Shown: piece after piece, positions 6,991 through 9,047 of the stretch
Position numbering within the stretch: position 1 is the first letter of the stretch
How the letters are laid out: the number at the start of each line of letters is the position of its first letter
Assembly (NCBI GenBank): GCA_018334855.1
Contig: JAGXLE010000039.1
Location: 1-9,047, forward strand
Source: Desulfobacterales bacterium
GTDB lineage: Bacteria; Desulfobacterota; Desulfobacteria; Desulfobacterales; Desulfosalsimonadaceae
DNA: 9,047 bases
Direction: 5' to 3'
The notes under the pieces: generated by a model
What the model was told of the DNA's origin: nothing
What the model saw: only the letters and a program-made list of their open reading frames with translations
The model's database searches: none
Program-made: the position numbers and the translations under genes

Positions 6991-7028
6991 TAGAAGCTTG
7001 AAGGAGAAACCCCCTCGTGCTTCTCGAC
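6991..7028 (+). ncRNA. Group II intron domain VI-like hairpin and 3' end
   Basis: AGAAGC (6992-6997) pairs with GCTTCT (7019-7024), and inside it GAAGG (7000-7004) can pair with CCCTC (7012-7016) around an A-C mismatch. The hairpin lies three bases after domain V, and CGAC follows it, giving the AC 3' end expected of these introns. I cannot place the branch-point adenosine with confidence. Confidence 0.55.
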
Positions 7029-7209
7029 TGGGCTGCTCGAAGAGATGGAAAAACTCACTGGCAACGCTGTGGTTCTGAACACCTCACTCAACCGACTTGG
7101 CGAACCGATGATCGGCGCGCCGGAAGAAGCCCTCAATATGTTCCACGGTAGCGATCTGCAGTGCCTCGAGATGAAAGATATTTTGATGAGAAAAATTAGT
7201 GTAAAATGA
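7029..7209 (+). pseudogene. 3' exon remnant of a carbamoyltransferase (NodU/CmcH/WapO family)
   Basis: The frame from 7030 reads GLLEEMEKLTGNAVVLNTSL, then NRLGEPMIGAPEEALNMF and a tail ending at TGA 7207-7209. This is the well-known C-terminal signature of O-carbamoyltransferases (LLNTSFNxxGEPIVxxPxDAxxxF). Only about 59 of the usual 500-600 residues remain. The frame is closed by a stop at 6991-6993 within the intron remnant, and the only ATG (7045) would give 54 residues without the catalytic N-terminal domain or a clear ribosome site. In Pseudomonas a related enzyme (WapO) carbamoylates heptose II of the LPS core, which suits this locus, but O-antigen or nodulation-factor type carbamoylation cannot be excluded. 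Its stop overlaps the next gene's start. Confidence 0.8.
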
Positions 7210-8159
7210 AAGATACGGATCTGCCACTGATAACAATTATCATCCCCGCCTACAACTATGCTCATCTCCTTCATAGAGCGGTAGAATCTGTCATGGCACA
7301 GATTGACGATGCCAATGCCGAAGTTCTTATTATAGACGATGGATCAACAGATGAAACCCCCGCAACGATAGAGTCTTTATCAAGAAAGTTTCCACAAGGC
7401 TTTCGTGCCTTACGCAAAGAAAACGGTGGCTTGGCCTCTGTTCGCAATCGGGGGATACTTGAAGCAAATGGTCAGTATTTGATTTTCTTAGACGCAGACG
7501 ATGAAATGGTTACAAATGCTTTAAAGGCGATCCAGCAACACATCTTGAACAACCCTGAAAGCCAGATGATAATATGTGGACATATTTCTATAGAAGAAAA
7601 TGGAAGTTCTCGGAATCACTTACCCAGTAAACTATCTAATGACCCGGTTACAAGACTTTCTGATTACCTTTTAAGCAAGAAAACGAAATTGGTGAATGGT
7701 GCGTGCGTGATGCATCGGAAGGTATTTGAAAGAGGAAATTATCCAGAACTATTTCGCAATTCAGAAGACATCCCGGTTTTTTCTCAAGTGCTTGCCAACT
7801 ATTCATGCTCAATACTCAAACAACCTGTGGCCAAGATATACAAGCATAATGACAGTCTTAGACACAATATAAATCACGCAAAGGCTGGGGAATTAAAGCT
7901 TGTTGAAGAAGTGTTTTCGCCACAACGTCTAGATAAAAAATTCTTTAAACTCAAAAATGCCTATAAAGTGCAACGATGTCTTTCCTTATTCCGTACCGCC
8001 TATCTTGTAGAGGATATTGACACTGCAAAGTACTATTTTAAAAAAGCGTTGAAGCATGATCCTCGAGTTCTTTTTAAGTTTTCCTATGTCAGTAAAGCGC
8101 TACGAATGTGGAAAAAGTCTTTAGTTAAAAGGATAACCAAATCACCCAAACAACTCTAA
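7206..8159 (+). CDS. GT2 family glycosyltransferase
   Basis: The 317-residue protein has an N-terminal GT-A domain: ITIIIPAYN (9-17), IIDDGSTDE (42-50), ENGGLASVRNRG (72-83), the metal-binding DADD (96-99), and SED (186-188), where the acidic pair is the likely catalytic base region. Residues about 250-300 form a helical tail with a TPR-like stretch (DTAKYYFKKALKHDP). It resembles GT2 enzymes of O-antigen and capsule clusters; donor and acceptor are unknown. ATG 7206 overlaps the carbamoyltransferase stop as ATGA, and no good Shine-Dalgarno sequence precedes it, so translation was probably coupled to the upstream gene that is now broken. Its base composition is more AT-rich than in the genes before 6590. 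It is convergent with the methyltransferase, five bases apart. Confidence 0.88.
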   Translation: MKDTDLPLITIIIPAYNYAHLLHRAVESVMAQIDDANAEVLIIDDGSTDETPATIESLSRKFPQGFRALRKENGGLASVRNRGILEANGQYLIFLDADDEMVTNALKAIQQHILNNPESQMIICGHISIEENGSSRNHLPSKLSNDPVTRLSDYLLSKKTKLVNGACVMHRKVFERGNYPELFRNSEDIPVFSQVLANYSCSILKQPVAKIYKHNDSLRHNINHAKAGELKLVEEVFSPQRLDKKFFKLKNAYKVQRCLSLFRTAYLVEDIDTAKYYFKKALKHDPRVLFKFSYVSKALRMWKKSLVKRITKSPKQL

Positions 8160-8164
8160 ATAAA

Positions 8165-8764
8165 TTAAAGTGGTGTACAAATCGCCATTTGAGTAAATTG
8201 ACCCAGGTTTGTTACCCTATGGTCAATTACTTTAAAGTGTGACGAAATATACCTATTGAACTCATTGAATGTCCATTCTCTGATATGTGATTTATTTTTA
8301 GGGGGACCATAATATTTCACTTTCCAAGGTTTATGCATAAGGGATCTATCTGGAGTAGAAATCACGAGATATTCAAACTTAATTCCTTTAATAAAACTGA
8401 TTAGCTCATCAGGATCGACTATATGCTCAATAACATCTGAACAGATGACGACATCGGTAGACAAGTCAGGAACTTCATTGAAATTGCATACTTTCCATTT
8501 TCTTTCTGGATACTTTTCTTTTAAAATTTCTACATTTACAGAAAGCTCCAAGCCGATAGTTTGGTATTCTTCAAAATATGTCATTAATTTATAGCCTGAC
8601 CCACATCCAATATCGATAATACTTCTAAAGTTATGTTTTTTCATCAGGCCTAAAGCATGTAAATAAACCTCCAGTTGCCATTGGTCTTCTTTTGATGAAT
8701 CATCGTAGTGACAATATTCTTTTCGCGACCTATAAAGTTTATTTATACAGTATCTATTTGACAA
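8165..8764 (-). CDS. Class I SAM-dependent methyltransferase
   Basis: From TTG 8764 the protein has 199 residues. It shows the SAM-binding motif I IIDIGCGSG (about 49-57), an acidic strand end GLELS (71-75), CSDVIEH (108-114) as motif IV, and the late motif KSHIREWTFNEF (158-169), common in methyltransferases of polysaccharide clusters (Methyltransf_11/23 type). It likely O- or N-methylates a sugar of the surface glycan; the substrate is not readable. The open frame can start five codons earlier at TTG 8779, but that start has GAGGT only about three bases away, whereas 8764 has AGGAG at an ideal distance. It is AT-rich, like the neighbouring GT2. No membrane segment is seen. Confidence 0.83.
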   Translation of the reverse strand: MSNRYCINKLYRSRKEYCHYDDSSKEDQWQLEVYLHALGLMKKHNFRSIIDIGCGSGYKLMTYFEEYQTIGLELSVNVEILKEKYPERKWKVCNFNEVPDLSTDVVICSDVIEHIVDPDELISFIKGIKFEYLVISTPDRSLMHKPWKVKYYGPPKNKSHIREWTFNEFNRYISSHFKVIDHRVTNLGQFTQMAICTPL

Positions 8765-8770
8765 AGTTTT

Positions 8771-8775
8771 CTCCT
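8771..8775 (-). promoter_or_regulatory. Ribosome binding site favouring the TTG start at 8764
   Basis: On the - strand AGGAG (8775-8771) precedes TTG (8764-8762) with six bases between. The rival TTG at 8779 lies upstream of this site. No ATG occurs before residue 46 of the longer frame, so a TTG start is needed to include the N-terminal segment. Confidence 0.55.
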
Positions 8776-8861
8776 GCAAAACCTCTTTTTAAAGCTCTAT
8801 GGACTTGCTTTGGAAGCTAAAACATAGCAGAGTGCCGCATATCCTTGGATTTATATTTTGT

Positions 8862-8890
8862 ACTATGCCATACTAATATAATAAAATCAA
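8862..8890 (-). promoter_or_regulatory. Candidate promoter for the methyltransferase gene
   Basis: On the - strand TTGATT (8890-8885) and CATAGT (8867-8862) are spaced by 17 bases, with four of six -10 matches. It lies in the AT-rich gap between the upstream - strand gene and the methyltransferase, where chance matches are frequent. No terminator hairpin is visible in this gap. Confidence 0.28.
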
Positions 8891-8914
8891 GAATTTATTT
8901 TTATTCAGGAGCCC

Positions 8915-9047
8915 CTAAGTAAAACCTGTTTTCAAAAAAGTTAATTTCCCGAGCTCATCCCGAAATATTTTATTTGCTACCGGCAGGTCGTCCCAGTTTT
9001 CCATCAGGCGCCTGCAGTCCTTTTTGAATTTTTTCCGGAATAGTTTC
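8915..9047 (-). CDS. C-terminal end of an unrecognised protein (partial)
   Basis: A frame open from the window edge to TAG at 8917-8915 encodes 43 residues, beginning KLFRKKFKKDCRRLMENWDD and ending LGKLTFLKTGFT. The piece is basic and helical, and its base composition is closer to the core genes (1-6590) than to the adjacent AT-rich genes. The KDCRRLMENW stretch recalls the C-terminal helix of sugar or Kdo kinase-like proteins, but this is too short to name. That it is coding rests on the open frame to the edge, the composition change and its position upstream of the methyltransferase on the same strand. Confidence 0.5.
   Translation of the reverse strand, partial: KLFRKKFKKDCRRLMENWDDLPVANKIFRDELGKLTFLKTGFT

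Larger units (their letters stand above)
6701..7028 (+). mobile_element. Decayed, internally deleted group II intron remnant
   Basis: Three pieces in the right order define this remnant: reverse-transcriptase-like sequence, a maturase-like tail whose stop touches domain V, and then domains V and VI. It lies in the same sense as the carbamoyltransferase exon that follows directly after 7028. Domains I-III, the RT N-terminus and the RT thumb/X region are not found, so it cannot splice or move by itself. The left edge is uncertain: the first RT-like residues I trust begin near 6704. The right edge is set by the CGAC at 7025-7028, matching the usual AY end of group II introns, and by the exon-like frame that resumes beyond it. 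Confidence 0.65.

Noticed and set aside
6819..7274. A 151-codon - strand frame across the gap
   Set aside because: It lies antisense to domain V, the carbamoyltransferase signature and the start of the GT2 gene, all of which have family-level support on the + strand.
1..9047. CRISPR array, tRNA, rRNA, intact insertion sequence or toxin-antitoxin pair
   Set aside because: I noticed no regularly spaced repeats, cloverleaf-like sequence, transposase frame or small two-gene cassette on either strand.

Overview
The window is a lipopolysaccharide (LPS) inner-core biosynthesis locus from a Gram-negative bacterium, followed by a scarred, more AT-rich accessory stretch. The ADP-heptose genes (gmhB, gmhA, hldE), a WaaG-type core glucosyltransferase and a WaaP-type sugar kinase indicate a heptose-containing core. 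The gene mix (GT87 membrane glycosyltransferase, DPM-like GT2) fits an environmental proteobacterium or a Desulfobacterota-like lineage, but the taxon is an inference and no marker gene is present.

Region 1 (1-2276, + strand) is a tight operon: the 3' end of gmhB, then gmhA and the bifunctional kinase/adenylyltransferase hldE. Together they turn sedoheptulose-7-phosphate into ADP-heptose. Region 2 (2288-3604, - strand) is a polytopic GT87-family glycosyltransferase converging on hldE. Region 3 (3605-3841) is a divergent intergenic region with a candidate promoter in each direction and a small hairpin plus T-run in the GT87 leader. Region 4 (3842-6590, + strand) is a core-assembly operon: rfaG/waaG (broken by a -1 frameshift near 4009-4012 in the sequence as given), a DPM1-like polyprenyl-phosphate sugar synthase, and a WaaP/RfaP-type kinase. 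The DPM-like enzyme and the GT87 protein form a plausible lipid-linked donor synthase and transferase pair.

Region 5 (about 6700-7209) looks empty by ORF length, but I read it as debris of a group II intron inserted in a carbamoyltransferase gene. It holds a reverse-transcriptase piece with a degenerate YADD box (YAED, preceded by a stop), a maturase-like tail whose stop codon abuts a 34-nt domain V, a domain VI-like hairpin, and then the 3' exon of a NodU/CmcH/WapO-type carbamoyltransferase. Most of the carbamoyltransferase and most of the intron are missing.

Region 6 (7206-9047) is AT-rich. A GT2 glycosyltransferase start overlaps the carbamoyltransferase stop (ATGA). A convergent class I SAM-dependent methyltransferase on the - strand follows, and then the C-terminal end of another - strand gene that runs off the window. 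I found no tRNA, rRNA, CRISPR array or intact mobile element. The most notable features are the decayed intron/carbamoyltransferase junction and the frameshifted waaG; I did not find a new defence or signalling system.
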